DNA of 64,000 bases from Ferdinandcohnia salidurans (GCF_042680725.1 NZ_JBHUEK010000025.1:1-64000); one strand, 5' to 3'; counted from the stretch's first letter, positions 36,691 to 45,192 are shown. Program-made: numbers and translations. The notes: a model not told the origin generated them from the letters alone.

Positions 36691-36869
36691 GGATATCGGT
36701 AGAGTTGGAGGGATATGGGGGAGAGTTTTGGGTTATCGGACAGAGTTTTCGGGATATCGGACAAAGTTCTCGGGTTATCGGACAAAGTTCTCGGGTTATC
36801 GGACAGAGACTGAAGGATATCGGACAAAATTTCCGGGATATCGGACATAAAATTAAATATATCGGACAA
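36691..36869 (+). repeat. 21-bp phased TATCGGACA array 1 (nine units)
   Basis: A GG(A/T)TATCGGACA core followed by a variable segment recurs with its central C at 36697, 36717, 36737, 36758, 36779, 36800, 36821, 36842 and 36863; the last six steps are exactly 21 bp. It lies in the divergent gap between the ZIP and SLAP-domain genes. Because 21 is a multiple of three, every frame stays open on both strands and gives spurious heptad-repeat ORFs. Confidence 0.93.
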
Positions 36870-36941
36870 ACCATTGCTCATAGCCAATTTCACAAAAAAA
36901 TAGCTTGCTCTGCTATAATCAGTAGTAAGAGAGGTGAGATC

Positions 36942-37322
36942 ATGCAAAAACTAGTTTTTGAGGACGCGTGGGATCGGACGATTTCGCAGAAGGATCGAGA
37001 AATAATTGAACAGCTTTTTCGTGACGAGACCTCTGAAGAAGAAGTTAGTTTTACCACGTTTCGGATAGCAGTAAATCACAAAAACGAACGCTTAGTAACC
37101 GCAATTGTACATAACAGAACGCCACAAAATCTTTTATTTGAAAATACACCGCTACAGTTTTTTGATGGGGATAAACTCCTAGTTGAGCACGAGTTTACCC
37201 TGCCCGCTCTCCATGTACCACCTGAAACTAGCATGCCCTGGACGTTTATTTTTCCATCTGATAGTTTTGAGATTCCGAATTCAATCGAGCATACGACACT
37301 TAGACATAAAAAAGAGAAGTAG
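36942..37322 (+). CDS. SLAP-domain protein
   Basis: A 126-aa protein beginning MQKLVFEDAWDRTIS and containing VTAIVHNRTPQNLLFENTPL, which I recognise as the small SLAP domain of Bacillus proteins, associated in places with S-layer or accessory Sec functions. No signal peptide or membrane helix is visible. The ATG follows GAGGTGAG and a TATAAT-like -10 lies at 36914-36919; the longer frame from 36705 only reads through the repeat array. Its role is unknown. Confidence 0.78.
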   Translation: MQKLVFEDAWDRTISQKDREIIEQLFRDETSEEEVSFTTFRIAVNHKNERLVTAIVHNRTPQNLLFENTPLQFFDGDKLLVEHEFTLPALHVPPETSMPWTFIFPSDSFEIPNSIEHTTLRHKKEK

Positions 37323-37350
37323 ACTCACTTTTAGAATCTACTTCTCTTTT
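37310..37350. terminator. Bidirectional terminator between convergent genes
   Basis: A 14-bp stem AAAAGAGAAGTAGA/TCTACTTCTCTTTT with T-runs on both strands overlaps the SLAP gene stop and abuts the YdhR-like gene stop. Confidence 0.9.
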
Positions 37351-37656
37351 TTATTTGACTGGACCTTTTGTGATTTCGGTAAGCTTTGAATTAATCGCAA
37401 AGATTTTTCCGTTTACACCGTTGATGCCAAAGCCAGCTAATCGTTTCGTATGCATGTCGAGATATTTTTCAGCGGTTTCTTTTGTCTCGAATAAATAGAT
37501 TCCACCTGCTTCTTTTGCTTCCGGATTTTCGGTCCAAATTTTCCAGATGAAACCTGGTTCTTCATTAATGCTTTTGGCCAAATCAGTAAACGCTCCAGCC
37601 ATTTCATCTCCGAATGGTCCATCCATTTTAAAATCTACCTGTAATACGTATGCCAT
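37351..37656 (-). CDS. YdhR-like monooxygenase (dimeric alpha/beta barrel)
   Basis: A 101-aa protein of the YdhR family (LQVDFKMDGPFGDEM...PGFIWKIWTENPEAKEAGGIYLFE). The family folds as a ferredoxin-like dimer and is annotated as putative monooxygenase; the substrate is unknown. AAAGGAG precedes the ATG. It follows the FMN reductase gene by 14 bases, so a reductase-oxygenase pairing is plausible. Confidence 0.85.
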   Translation of the reverse strand: MAYVLQVDFKMDGPFGDEMAGAFTDLAKSINEEPGFIWKIWTENPEAKEAGGIYLFETKETAEKYLDMHTKRLAGFGINGVNGKIFAINSKLTEITKGPVK

Positions 37657-37670
37657 AGTGACTCTCCTTT

Positions 37671-38255
37671 TTATACAGTTTGTAATTCAGAATCCTTTTG
37701 TCTGATTCCTTTTAATGCTGTAGACCACGCGACAACATCGTCTATTGTTTTATGTAAGGAATCCTCGTGGAAAGGTGCTGGATTAAATCTACTCATATCT
37801 TGAAAATCAGTAAATAGACTCATCGCAACAGAAGGTCCAACAGTTGCTACCTTTGGCACTGTTAAAATAAGGCGTAAATCATTTGCCGCGGTAACACCTA
37901 AAGTTGATCCATAACTTACAATTCCCGCTGCTTTATGATTCCACTCAACGTATAAATAATCAATTGCATCCTTCAACCCAGAGGTAATAGCCTTATTATA
38001 TTCCGGAGTGACAAATATAAATCCATCGAGACTACTAATTTTTTCAGACCATGCATGTGCTTCTGGAGCTTGATAGTCCTGTGACATAATCGCCGGAATA
38101 GGCTCATTAAATTTTGGTAGGTTAAAGTCTTTAATATCTATTAATTCAAATTCTGCATCCGTTCTTTTATCTGCGATTGATTTCACCCAATCTGCGACTT
38201 GTAGATTTACCCTTGAATCCCTTGTGCTCCCTGTAAGAATACCAATTTTGATCAT
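37671..38255 (-). CDS. NADPH-dependent FMN reductase (YhdA/ArsH-like flavoprotein)
   Basis: A 194-aa flavodoxin-fold protein. The FMN phosphate loop GSTRDSRVN follows strand one, and TPEYNKAITSGLKDAIDYLYVEW is the signature of NAD(P)H:FMN/quinone reductases such as azoreductase YhdA. It lies 14 bp upstream of the YdhR-like gene on the same strand, with AGGGGAG before the ATG. It probably supplies reduced flavin or detoxifies quinones. Confidence 0.9.
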   Translation of the reverse strand: MIKIGILTGSTRDSRVNLQVADWVKSIADKRTDAEFELIDIKDFNLPKFNEPIPAIMSQDYQAPEAHAWSEKISSLDGFIFVTPEYNKAITSGLKDAIDYLYVEWNHKAAGIVSYGSTLGVTAANDLRLILTVPKVATVGPSVAMSLFTDFQDMSRFNPAPFHEDSLHKTIDDVVAWSTALKGIRQKDSELQTV

Positions 38256-38394
38256 GTTTTCTCCCCTAAATTATAATGTTTTTCGTATCTACATTTAGTT
38301 TAGCAAGGGCGAAAACATATTGGCACCAACAGTACATTGGATTTGTTGCTTATCCAACACTTTTGATAAAGTGTATAAAAAATAGGTTGAGCAT

Positions 38395-38470
38395 GGGGCG
38401 CTTGGTCCCTTGTCACCCCATTAAACTGGAACGAGGGACCTGTGTCCCAACCCGAGAACAGGTGTCCCAT
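38395..38470. repeat. GGGACAGGTCCC-type palindromic element, copy 6 (diverged)
   Basis: A longer diverged copy (GGTCCCTTGTCACCCC, GAGGGACCTGTGTCCC, ACAGGTGTCCC) placed directly after the stop codon of the 76-aa gene at 38471. It fills part of the gap to the FMN reductase gene. Confidence 0.65.
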
Positions 38471-38701
38471 TCACAGCATAAACAGGACGAATGTTAAGGG
38501 TAATATCAATACAGGTAGCCACGAGATTGATAGAAAGGCGCTCTTTTTGTAGCCTACTTCCGGAAACGGAATCGAGGCTGGATTAAAGAACCAGTTTGCC
38601 ATGCGATTTAACCTGGATTTTTTCATAGGGAAGTCTGGTACTTCAACTGTGAATTGATCGAGTTTCTCTTTTAATTCTTTTTCAAATTGGTCATTATTCA
38701 A
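38471..38701 (-). CDS. Small membrane protein, candidate anti-sigma factor
   Basis: A 76-aa protein with a charged N-terminal half (MNNDQFEKELKEKLDQF), a short Pro-rich linker and one C-terminal hydrophobic helix (about 55-76). It overlaps the ECF sigma gene by four bases, the position normally held by an anti-sigma factor such as YxlC beside SigY. No zinc-binding anti-sigma motif is seen. Function is inferred only from position and topology. Confidence 0.68.
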   Translation of the reverse strand: MNNDQFEKELKEKLDQFTVEVPDFPMKKSRLNRMANWFFNPASIPFPEVGYKKSAFLSISWLPVLILPLTFVLFML

Positions 38702-39225
38702 TCCTCATTCACCTCTAATTCTACTTTTAGTTTTTTTAGTGCACGATGTAGCTTTGATTTTACCGTTCCGACTGGGATGTGTAGGATCGTGGAGATTTCT
38801 TTTTGTGTGAGGTCGTGGTAGTAGGTCAGCAACACAATCGCACGTAAATCTTCAGGGAGCGATTGGATCGCTGTTTGTACGGTTATTTTTTCGTCGGTGT
38901 TTTCTTGGTGTGTAGCGCGTTCTGCCAAAATCGGCAACAAGGTTCGAAATAAACTCTGTCTTCTTAGCCTCGTCATCATCGTGTTATAAGCAATCTGATA
39001 GAGATAGGTTTTGAACTGTCCTTTTTCCGGATTAAATTGATGAAATTTACGCTGTAGCTTTTCAAATGTGTCCTGAACAAGGTCGATGCTTAGTTGCTCA
39101 TTGTTTGTGTACCGATAAATAAACTGGTAAAGAGGGGCTTTGTATATTTTGTAAATGACCTCTAATGCTTCCTTATCCCCTCGTTGAAATTGAAGAATTG
39201 CCTCGTTAACGCTACTGTAACTCAT
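38698..39225 (-). CDS. ECF-type RNA polymerase sigma factor, SigY-like
   Basis: A 175-aa sigma-70 family factor with region 2 (about 10-80; DLVQDTFEKLQRKF, YLYQIAYNTM) and region 4 (about 115-170; LPEDLRAIVLLTYYHDLTQKEISTILHIPVGTVKSKLHRALKKLK). Size and partner layout resemble B. subtilis SigY or YlaC. It is flanked and overlapped by two small membrane-protein genes, so membrane-held activity control is likely. The inducing stress is unknown. Confidence 0.9.
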   Translation of the reverse strand: MSYSSVNEAILQFQRGDKEALEVIYKIYKAPLYQFIYRYTNNEQLSIDLVQDTFEKLQRKFHQFNPEKGQFKTYLYQIAYNTMMTRLRRQSLFRTLLPILAERATHQENTDEKITVQTAIQSLPEDLRAIVLLTYYHDLTQKEISTILHIPVGTVKSKLHRALKKLKVELEVNED

Positions 39226-39589
39226 CAGACCACCGCTTTTTTATTCCTTTATAGATATATGCAAGCTTTGTAATGAACCACAAAAATGTAATCAAACTGA
39301 AGACAAACGTCTGATGAATGAAAAATTGAATGAACGGACTATCAATGGTGTCTCCTCGTAAAAGGAAAACCAATAAACCCGTAATACATAAAAATGTATA
39401 CACAGCCGCAATTGTAATAATTGTATCCCATCTAGACCAATAAAAATAGATGTTTGACTTCGTAAAATCAATATCACCCTTATGATCTCGGACAACCTTT
39501 TTATTCATGGAACCAATCACTATTGCAAAAACCGTTCCAAGAATGGCAACCACAACGGAACTCACAACCCACCCTATGATTGTTGTCAT
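39212..39589 (-). CDS. Three-helix membrane protein of the ECF sigma operon
   Basis: A 125-aa protein with three hydrophobic helices (about 5-28, 55-77, 88-112) and a cytoplasmic basic segment. The ATG at 39589 is eight bases after GGGAG. Its end overlaps the sigma gene by 14 bases, so the two are co-translated. I recognise no family; it may help regulate or sense for the sigma factor. Confidence 0.7.
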   Translation of the reverse strand: MTTIIGWVVSSVVVAILGTVFAIVIGSMNKKVVRDHKGDIDFTKSNIYFYWSRWDTIITIAAVYTFLCITGLLVFLLRGDTIDSPFIQFFIHQTFVFSLITFLWFITKLAYIYKGIKKRWSDELQ

Positions 39590-39670
39590 TTTTAGCACTC
39601 CCTTTTTTTTTGGTCTTACTTCTTATACTAATGAGGGAAGTGAAAGGTTCACTCTTTTCTAGAAAGATAT

Positions 39671-40207
39671 CTATTTTTTCATACTTTTTTGGAGAGCGAG
39701 CATTTCTTCCGCCAATTGGTGGATACGTTTTTTAAGTCCCTGATTGGTGATTTCATTGTCATCATCGAAGTTGTCGTTATGTATGAAAACTTGATGAACC
39801 GGTACTGTGCCTTTCAAGTAGGAAAGAATAGGCTTTAAATGGAACTCCGAGACGAGAAAATGTTTTTCCGTACCACCTGTTGTAATAATTCCAGTCACTT
39901 TATTCTTGAAGGAATCGACTGGGAAAAAGTCTAACAGATTTTTTAGAACTCCTGAAATGGACGCCTGATAAATCGGTGAACCAAAGACAAGCATATCTGC
40001 CTCTAACATTTTATTTACTACTTTAATTGTATCATCATTGTAATAGCTTAATGGGCTTCCATTCACAAATTCAATCTCAAAATCCTTCAGGTCTAGTAAT
40101 TCAATTTGAACGTTAGGATCAAGTGACTTAATAGCAGCCAACACTTCATAGACCGCCTTTGATGTTTTGGCTCCAATCAGTGAGCCAGATATACCAACAA
40201 CCTTCAT
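39671..40207 (-). CDS. NADPH-dependent FMN reductase (SsuE/MsuE-like)
   Basis: A 178-aa flavodoxin-fold reductase. The start MKVVGISGSLIGAKTS contains the FMN phosphate-binding loop and FGSPIYQASISGVLKNLLDFF the flavin-contact region, both typical of SsuE/MsuE-type FMN reductases. The start is the ATG at 40207 after AGGAGG; the longer frame to 40255 reads upstream non-coding DNA. It is not adjacent to sulfonate genes, so the partner is unknown. It is distinct from the reductase at 37671. Confidence 0.9.
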   Translation of the reverse strand: MKVVGISGSLIGAKTSKAVYEVLAAIKSLDPNVQIELLDLKDFEIEFVNGSPLSYYNDDTIKVVNKMLEADMLVFGSPIYQASISGVLKNLLDFFPVDSFKNKVTGIITTGGTEKHFLVSEFHLKPILSYLKGTVPVHQVFIHNDNFDDDNEITNQGLKKRIHQLAEEMLALQKSMKK

Positions 40208-40440
40208 TTTCGTGAACCTCCTAAAAATTTCATTTACACCAGTCTTAGCGTTCACTTAAAGATGGGCATTTATGTTTGTTTTTCAGGCGTTATAGATACG
40301 AGATTAATCAATCTGAGAAGTTTACAGGTGAAAAAATTATGTCAGAAAATTGAAATCACTGTTATAATTAAGAACAATCCCTCCTACTAACTGGGAACTA
40401 AAATGATGCACTAGATTACTGACATAAGGGGAGAAACATA

Positions 40441-41502
40441 ATGGAACAATTAGTAAAAGAGTTAACTGCCATTCATGGTCCATGTGGCTTTGAAGAGGAT
40501 GTGGCAAAATACATAGCAAGCCGATTAAAAGGGAAAGTCGACCATATGGAGGTTGATGGGGCAGGTAATCTCATTGTCTCTAAAAAAGGCAGCCAAGTGG
40601 GGCCAAAGATTGTCGTTGCTGCTCATATGGATGAGGTAGGCTTTATTGTGAAAAAGATAGAAGAAAATGGACTTATCCTATTTGAAAAGCTAGGTGGGCA
40701 TGACGATCGTATTCTTCTATCACAACGTGTCCAAATAAAAACATCCCAAGGGTTACGTCCAGGAGTTATTGGAACCATTTCGGCTCATATGATGAAATAT
40801 GATGACCCTAAAAAGGTTCGGCCTCATCAACGCCTATATATCGATGCAGGTGCTTCCTCTAAAAAAGAGGCTGAGGAATTTGGGATTCGAATTGGAGATC
40901 CGATTACGTGGTACCCGCATTTTGATCATTTGTCAGAAACTCGGATTGTTGGTAAAGCTTTCGATGATCGAGCAGGTTGTGCGGTATTAATTCAAGCATT
41001 AGAGGATTTGAATAAAGATGATTTTTCGGGTGAATTTGTAGGAATCTTTACTGTCCAAGAAGAAGTTGGACTCAGAGGAGCAAGGGTGGCAAGCCATCAA
41101 CAAAATGCCGATGTTGCTCTTGCACTTGATACAACAGCCGTTAGCGATACTCCTGAAGAAATGATGGATCAAACATTAGCAATTGGGAATGGTACAGGAA
41201 TTAAAGTACTAGATTTCAGCTTAATAGCAAATAAAAAGGTACGTGATCACTTAATTGAACTAGCAGATGCTAGTAAGATACCTTACCAATTAGAAGTTTT
41301 CCCTGGAATTGGAACAGATGCAGGAGAATTAAGCCTTGCTCACCAGGGCATTCCTACGGGTGTTCTATCCATACCTTCAAGATATGCACATTCTTCAATC
41401 GAAGTAATTGACTTAAATGACCTTGAAGCAACAAAGAACTTATTAGTAGCTTTTGTGAAAAACATGAGATATTCCAACTCTTATAAATTTACGATTGAAT
41501 AA
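40441..41502 (+). CDS. M42-family metallopeptidase (glutamyl aminopeptidase/YsdC-like)
   Basis: A 353-aa cytosolic aminopeptidase of family M42. Di-metal ligands are visible: His in VAAHMDEVGF, Asp in AFDDRAG, the Glu pair in VQEEVGLRG, Asp in ALDTTA and His in RYAHSS. An inserted beta domain (about 75-165) is also characteristic of the tetrahedral M42 enzymes. AGGGGAG precedes the ATG, and a terminator follows the stop codon. It degrades short peptides. Confidence 0.93.
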   Translation: MEQLVKELTAIHGPCGFEEDVAKYIASRLKGKVDHMEVDGAGNLIVSKKGSQVGPKIVVAAHMDEVGFIVKKIEENGLILFEKLGGHDDRILLSQRVQIKTSQGLRPGVIGTISAHMMKYDDPKKVRPHQRLYIDAGASSKKEAEEFGIRIGDPITWYPHFDHLSETRIVGKAFDDRAGCAVLIQALEDLNKDDFSGEFVGIFTVQEEVGLRGARVASHQQNADVALALDTTAVSDTPEEMMDQTLAIGNGTGIKVLDFSLIANKKVRDHLIELADASKIPYQLEVFPGIGTDAGELSLAHQGIPTGVLSIPSRYAHSSIEVIDLNDLEATKNLLVAFVKNMRYSNSYKFTIE

Positions 41503-41514
41503 AGAAATACCTTT

Positions 41515-41550
41515 AAAGCCGTAAACTATTTTTTATGGCTTTTTTTCTTT
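41515..41550 (+). terminator. Terminator of the M42 peptidase gene
   Basis: AAAGCCGTAAA pairs with TTTATGGCTTT (one G-T pair), followed by TTTTTCTTTT on the plus strand. Confidence 0.85.
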
Positions 41551-41659
41551 TCTAAAAAACGATTTTGTTTTAATGAGGACTAGAGAACCGAATAATTCCT
41601 TTTAAAGAGTAGATAGTAAAAAATGAACGACATTAGGTACAATCAATGGAGGTAGGATT

Positions 41660-41950
41660 GTGGGTAGCTGTGAGCTCTGTGGACGTAGTGAGGTTGAAAC
41701 AACGATTCACCATCTACTCCCTAAAGAGTTGGGAGGTACTTTTGGTGACACGGCAAACCTGTGTATCCCATGTCATAAACAAATTCATGCATTATATACA
41801 AATAGAGAGATTGCTACACGGTTAACTACATTACGGGAACTAAGAGAAGACGAAATGCTTTCACGATTTATTAAATGGATACGAAAGCAACCTCCTACTA
41901 AAATCATGAAAAATAGAAAGTCGAATGGTCGAAAAATGAAAAAGAAGTAA
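41660..41950 (+). CDS. Small HNH-type zinc protein
   Basis: A 96-aa protein with a beta-beta-alpha-metal HNH layout: Cys4 and Cys7, His17-His18 in TTIHHLLP, Asn33 in DTANLC, Cys35/Cys38-His39 and His43. The C-terminus is a basic tail. The start is a GTG preceded by GGAGG. HNH proteins of this size can be nucleases, but some are housekeeping proteins of unknown role; without a mobile element nearby I would not call it a homing endonuclease. It belongs to a short plus-strand run. Confidence 0.8.
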   Translation: MGSCELCGRSEVETTIHHLLPKELGGTFGDTANLCIPCHKQIHALYTNREIATRLTTLRELREDEMLSRFIKWIRKQPPTKIMKNRKSNGRKMKKK

Positions 41951-42013
41951 CTTGTTACATAGAAATGAATCCACTGAACACACTAAGCGTACATATGTTT
42001 GGGAGGGATTAAA

Positions 42014-42325
42014 ATGGAAACAACGGATTTTAATCAAATTTATAAAGAATACAAGCAACAAGGTGAAGAGCAGGCTCGTACTGAAGCTGCAGAAACAGAT
42101 TCTACGAAGGAAAAGATCGTAGCAGTACGTAAAAACGACGATGGTGATCTGATTGCTTTTAAGACAGAAAGCGGTAGGGAATTGGATTATATAACCGCTC
42201 TAGACGAGGCAAAAGCCGGCATGCTTGCCCATGTAGATGTATTCCATAAATATGGCAGGGATATTCTACGGAGTGAACCAGATGGTGTTAAAGAAAACAA
42301 CTTAGACAATCTTCCCGATTTTTAG
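42014..42325 (+). CDS. DUF3892-like protein
   Basis: A 103-aa acidic protein. The C-terminal half has the DUF3892-like pattern KIVAVRKNDDGDLIAFKTES...LDYITALDEAKAGMLAHVDV, a small beta-rich domain also found in other Bacillus proteins. The ATG at 42014 follows GGGAGG. There is no signal peptide or helix. Function is unknown; a good terminator follows downstream. Confidence 0.75.
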   Translation: METTDFNQIYKEYKQQGEEQARTEAAETDSTKEKIVAVRKNDDGDLIAFKTESGRELDYITALDEAKAGMLAHVDVFHKYGRDILRSEPDGVKENNLDNLPDF

Positions 42326-42670
42326 GAACAATTAATAGCCTCAGAACTCAACAGACTACTGTTAATTTTAAAAAAGGAATCACTACTCTGTAAAATTAAG
42401 TACAAATGAAAGTACCTTTTTATATACAGAATCGGTGTTTGACTTTAATGTCACACATTAAATAAAAATTAAGTACATCACTTATATTTAGTGGTGTACT
42501 TTTTTATTTACTAGACCTCTAAATGACCTCATTTACTGGCGATTAAATGTATTATTTTTTTATTCTTTTAGTGTTTATAAGTTTTACTATGATCTATTTT
42601 GAAACCTACCCTTTAGTAAATCGTATAAAAAACTAACAGATCAAAGTACCTAATAACGGGGGTATAAAAG
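42326..42670. other. 345-bp AT-rich intergenic region
   Basis: Holds the terminator at 42471-42508 and otherwise very AT-rich sequence. AAGTACA/TGTACTT motifs occur three times (near 42399, 42410 and 42471-42501). I see no open frame with a ribosome site until the GTG at 42671. Confidence 0.5.
42471..42508 (+). terminator. Terminator after the DUF3892-like gene
   Basis: AAGTACATCAC pairs with GTGGTGTACTT and is followed by TTTTTATTT. Confidence 0.82.
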
Positions 42671-42901
42671 GTGGACTTATTACTCTGGATAACTATTGGT
42701 TTCATAATAATCGGATTTGTTGTTCTCACTTCTATGAAAAAAGGTATGGAAAGTAAGCTTTCTTTTATAACAGCAAATACGGAAGACGTGGAAAGTTTAA
42801 AGAAAGCTAAAACCATAATTTTGTGGATAATGAGTACCACAGCTTGGGGAATCGTGAGTATGGTTCTTATTGTTTGGTGGTTTCATAATCACTTTGGATA
42901 A
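42671..42901 (+). CDS. Small two-helix membrane protein
   Basis: A 76-aa protein with two hydrophobic helices (about 3-21 and 49-70) separated by a charged cytoplasmic loop containing MKKGMESKLSF. The GTG start follows a GGGGGT site. I recognise no family. Confidence 0.62.
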   Translation: MDLLLWITIGFIIIGFVVLTSMKKGMESKLSFITANTEDVESLKKAKTIILWIMSTTAWGIVSMVLIVWWFHNHFG

Positions 42902-42921
42902 CTATTGTACTTAAACAAACG

Positions 42922-42948
42922 GGTGCGTTGAACCAAGAAGGGTACGCA
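42922..42948 (+). terminator. GGTGCGT/ACGCACC hairpin
   Basis: A 7-bp stem GGTGCGT/ACGCACC with an A/G-rich loop, then TTTATGTT, lies 20 bases past the small membrane-protein stop. A similar CGGGTGCGTT motif recurs at about 43604. Confidence 0.55.
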
Positions 42949-43068
42949 CCTTTATGTTGAAGTTATTAAACTAACGATACAGGATAGTTAAAGTTTTAAT
43001 AGGATTCCTAAATATCAAAGTGTAAAATGTAATTATTGGTAATTATATTCAATTTAGGGAGGGAATTT

Positions 43069-43377
43069 ATGAATAAAAAACCAATTATTTTCTTTACTTT
43101 AGCTCTAATTATATTTTTTCTAATCCTAACATTGTCAAAACCTTCTCCAGAAAGTTTTAATGAATGGCTATCAAATAAACATGATATAGAGTGCGTTGGG
43201 GATAAATGTATAAATGGTAACGATAATTTAACAGTAGCTGATAGAACAATAGACGATTATTTTTTTATTAATAAGATTGGTGTTAAACTGTATTATGAAG
43301 ATGGGAGTGTCCTTTTAATAGAAGGGTTAGGAATCCTTGGTACATTTAGCACATTCACGTTTAACATAAGGATATAA
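43069..43377 (+). CDS. Hypothetical membrane-anchored protein
   Basis: A 102-aa protein with an N-terminal helix (about residues 6-24) used as signal anchor and an extracytoplasmic domain of about 75 residues with two Cys residues in IECVGDKCINGNDN that could form a disulfide or bind metal. The ATG follows GGGAGGG; an 11-residue upstream extension is rejected. Very AT-rich codons compared with neighbours suggest later acquisition. No family recognised. Confidence 0.62.
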   Translation: MNKKPIIFFTLALIIFFLILTLSKPSPESFNEWLSNKHDIECVGDKCINGNDNLTVADRTIDDYFFINKIGVKLYYEDGSVLLIEGLGILGTFSTFTFNIRI

Positions 43378-43833
43378 AATACTAAAAAAATTTTTCAACT
43401 ACCATGAAAATAAACTTCTCTAAACTCGAAAAAAGACAATACCAAAGAGAACCCGTCTCATTTTTTTAAAAAAATTGAGAGAGCTGCAATTCATTGCTAT
43501 GATTAGTTGACTGGATCAAGGTCAGTATCAGTATTGACACTTCCTAACCATTTTGATTCTCTGTGGTGAATCGCTGATTTTTTGCGATTCATGGGTGGCT
43601 AACGGGTGCGTTAGTACAACAACATTGCAATTTTTTGTTGTAGTAAATGGGGGCATTTGTAGTAGAAAAAAAAGGATAGATAGAGCATATTTAATTCTGC
43701 TCATCTATCCTTTATATTTACCCCCTTATAATGGCTGACATTAAATTAAAATATAATGTTAATAAGGGTTCTTGGAAATATCTCGTCTTTTGTCTTTTAA
43801 TAAAATTTTGTAGTGATGCCCTTAAAATTACAC
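43378..43833. other. 456-bp intergenic region
   Basis: AT-rich, no convincing gene. It contains an ACGGGTGCGTTAGTACAACAA motif reminiscent of terminator-type repeats in Bacillus, a TTTTTTTAAAAAAAT palindrome near 43466, and the terminator at 43671-43716. Confidence 0.5.
43671..43716 (-). terminator. Terminator of minJ (and possibly bidirectional)
   Basis: GGATAGATAGAGC pairs with GCTCATCTATCC (one bulge). The minus strand continues with TTTTTTTT, the plus strand with TTTATATTT. It lies about 120 bp past the minJ-like stop. Confidence 0.78.
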
Positions 43834-45027
43834 TTACACCGCTTTATGCTTCCATCCTTTGCCTTCTTCAACGAAAAGGATTCCTAACTCATGATGCTCT
43901 CCTTCGTATAGCGCACGTTGGACGTATCTGACCTCACCGTTAATATCTAACACATCAACCTTACATAAGGCGCGATTTTTTTGAAGAGCCATGTAAAATT
44001 CCTGAACGTTTTTTACGTGTATACCGTTCACCTTTGATATGGTCTCACCAATTTTAATCTGCATTTTGTCAGCTGGCGATTGTGGGATGATCCCCAAAAC
44101 GAGTAGGCCATGATTTTGTTGTGAAAAGATGGATTGTCTCGCTTCATCGGTAAAATAGTGTTGCAGGTAGATGAGTTCCCGACCTGCTAGCGCAAAACAG
44201 GCAGCAATAATCGCTGTAACTGGGTACCAAATGCTCGCCAACGCTAACCCTGAGATTACGACCCCAAGAATGACCACGCGTTTTCCGACAACGGGGATAC
44301 TCTGGGTTGGAAGCATGCTTTTTACTTTATGATAAAATCCAATCCCAAACGGTACTAAAATGAGCGAGTAGGCTTGTCCAGAAACATTGAACACTGGCCA
44401 CCATTCATATTGAGTAGTGAGTGCCTCACCTGGAATAAGTAAGAATACGGGTGCAAGCCATAGTCGTTGTGAAATATGGGCGCCGACCGGAAGTCCACGT
44501 TTACTTTTTAAAAGATCGGGTGATGTGCCAATATGACCTTTTTTCAGTATCAATATTCCTTCTGCAAGTATGAGGGCACCAAGTAAAATCGCAATCGCCG
44601 CAAGACTTGTATTGCCCATATCGTCTAGTAATCTCGCAATAAATTTATTCTCAACCGATAGATTTGATAATAAAATAATTCCAAAAAACGATACCCCTAA
44701 AATATAGGCTGGAGATAGTAGACGTGTATTAATCGGTAGGCTGAGTAGTAAGGTGACAATTGCAATTACCACGATGCTACCAAGTGGGATGACGACACCG
44801 GCTGCAATCGTTACAACTGATATAAGCAGTCCAGCAAGCCAACCGCCCGGAAGTAGTGATCTCAGGTCATAAAAACCATCTTCTACTCTTATATGGAAAG
44901 CACGTCGCTCACGTTTAACACGGAAATAGCCTAAAAGTACACAATATCCTGCAAAATAATAAAACATTGGATTTAGGAAAAAGCGTCCAATCCCCTTTGC
45001 AAATTCAAGTAACCATGCTTCAACCAA
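43834..45027 (-). CDS. minJ: MinJ-like topology/division-site protein with PDZ domain
   Basis: A 397-aa membrane protein, the same length as B. subtilis MinJ. About seven to eight helices (residues 15-295) precede a C-terminal PDZ domain (about 310-385; LLVLGIIPQSPADKMQIKIGETISKVNGI). MinJ bridges DivIVA and MinD at division sites. The TTG at 45027 is eight bases after AGGTGG and gives an N-terminus that aligns with MinJ; the GTG at 45039 lies within that site. Its place next to ctpB agrees with the B. subtilis order, but swrA, which lies between them there, is absent. Confidence 0.85.
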   Translation of the reverse strand: MVEAWLLEFAKGIGRFFLNPMFYYFAGYCVLLGYFRVKRERRAFHIRVEDGFYDLRSLLPGGWLAGLLISVVTIAAGVVIPLGSIVVIAIVTLLLSLPINTRLLSPAYILGVSFFGIILLSNLSVENKFIARLLDDMGNTSLAAIAILLGALILAEGILILKKGHIGTSPDLLKSKRGLPVGAHISQRLWLAPVFLLIPGEALTTQYEWWPVFNVSGQAYSLILVPFGIGFYHKVKSMLPTQSIPVVGKRVVILGVVISGLALASIWYPVTAIIAACFALAGRELIYLQHYFTDEARQSIFSQQNHGLLVLGIIPQSPADKMQIKIGETISKVNGIHVKNVQEFYMALQKNRALCKVDVLDINGEVRYVQRALYEGEHHELGILFVEEGKGWKHKAV

Positions 45028-45192
45028 TCTTTTCACCACCTATGGATATGACTTAATATGTAAAAATTTTCGTTCGATTTACTAACTTTTATTGTACCAA
45101 ATACTTGACTTAAAGAATACGATGATTTTTTTGGAAATGGTCTGATTGCTCCAGCGTTAGGCATATTACTGGTTTTAGGACTAAAAAATGGC

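Noticed and set aside
36691..36869. Possible CRISPR array
   Set aside because: Repeat core is about 10 bp with related 11-bp fillers and no cas genes; spacing is far too short.
36654..36947. Minus-strand frame of heptad repeats (LSDNPRT type) and the overlapping frames on the other strand
   Set aside because: The 21-bp period keeps all frames open; no ribosome site, and the sequence is explained by the DNA array.
43553..43738. 61-aa plus-strand frame
   Set aside because: Runs into the minJ terminator hairpin and lacks a ribosome site.
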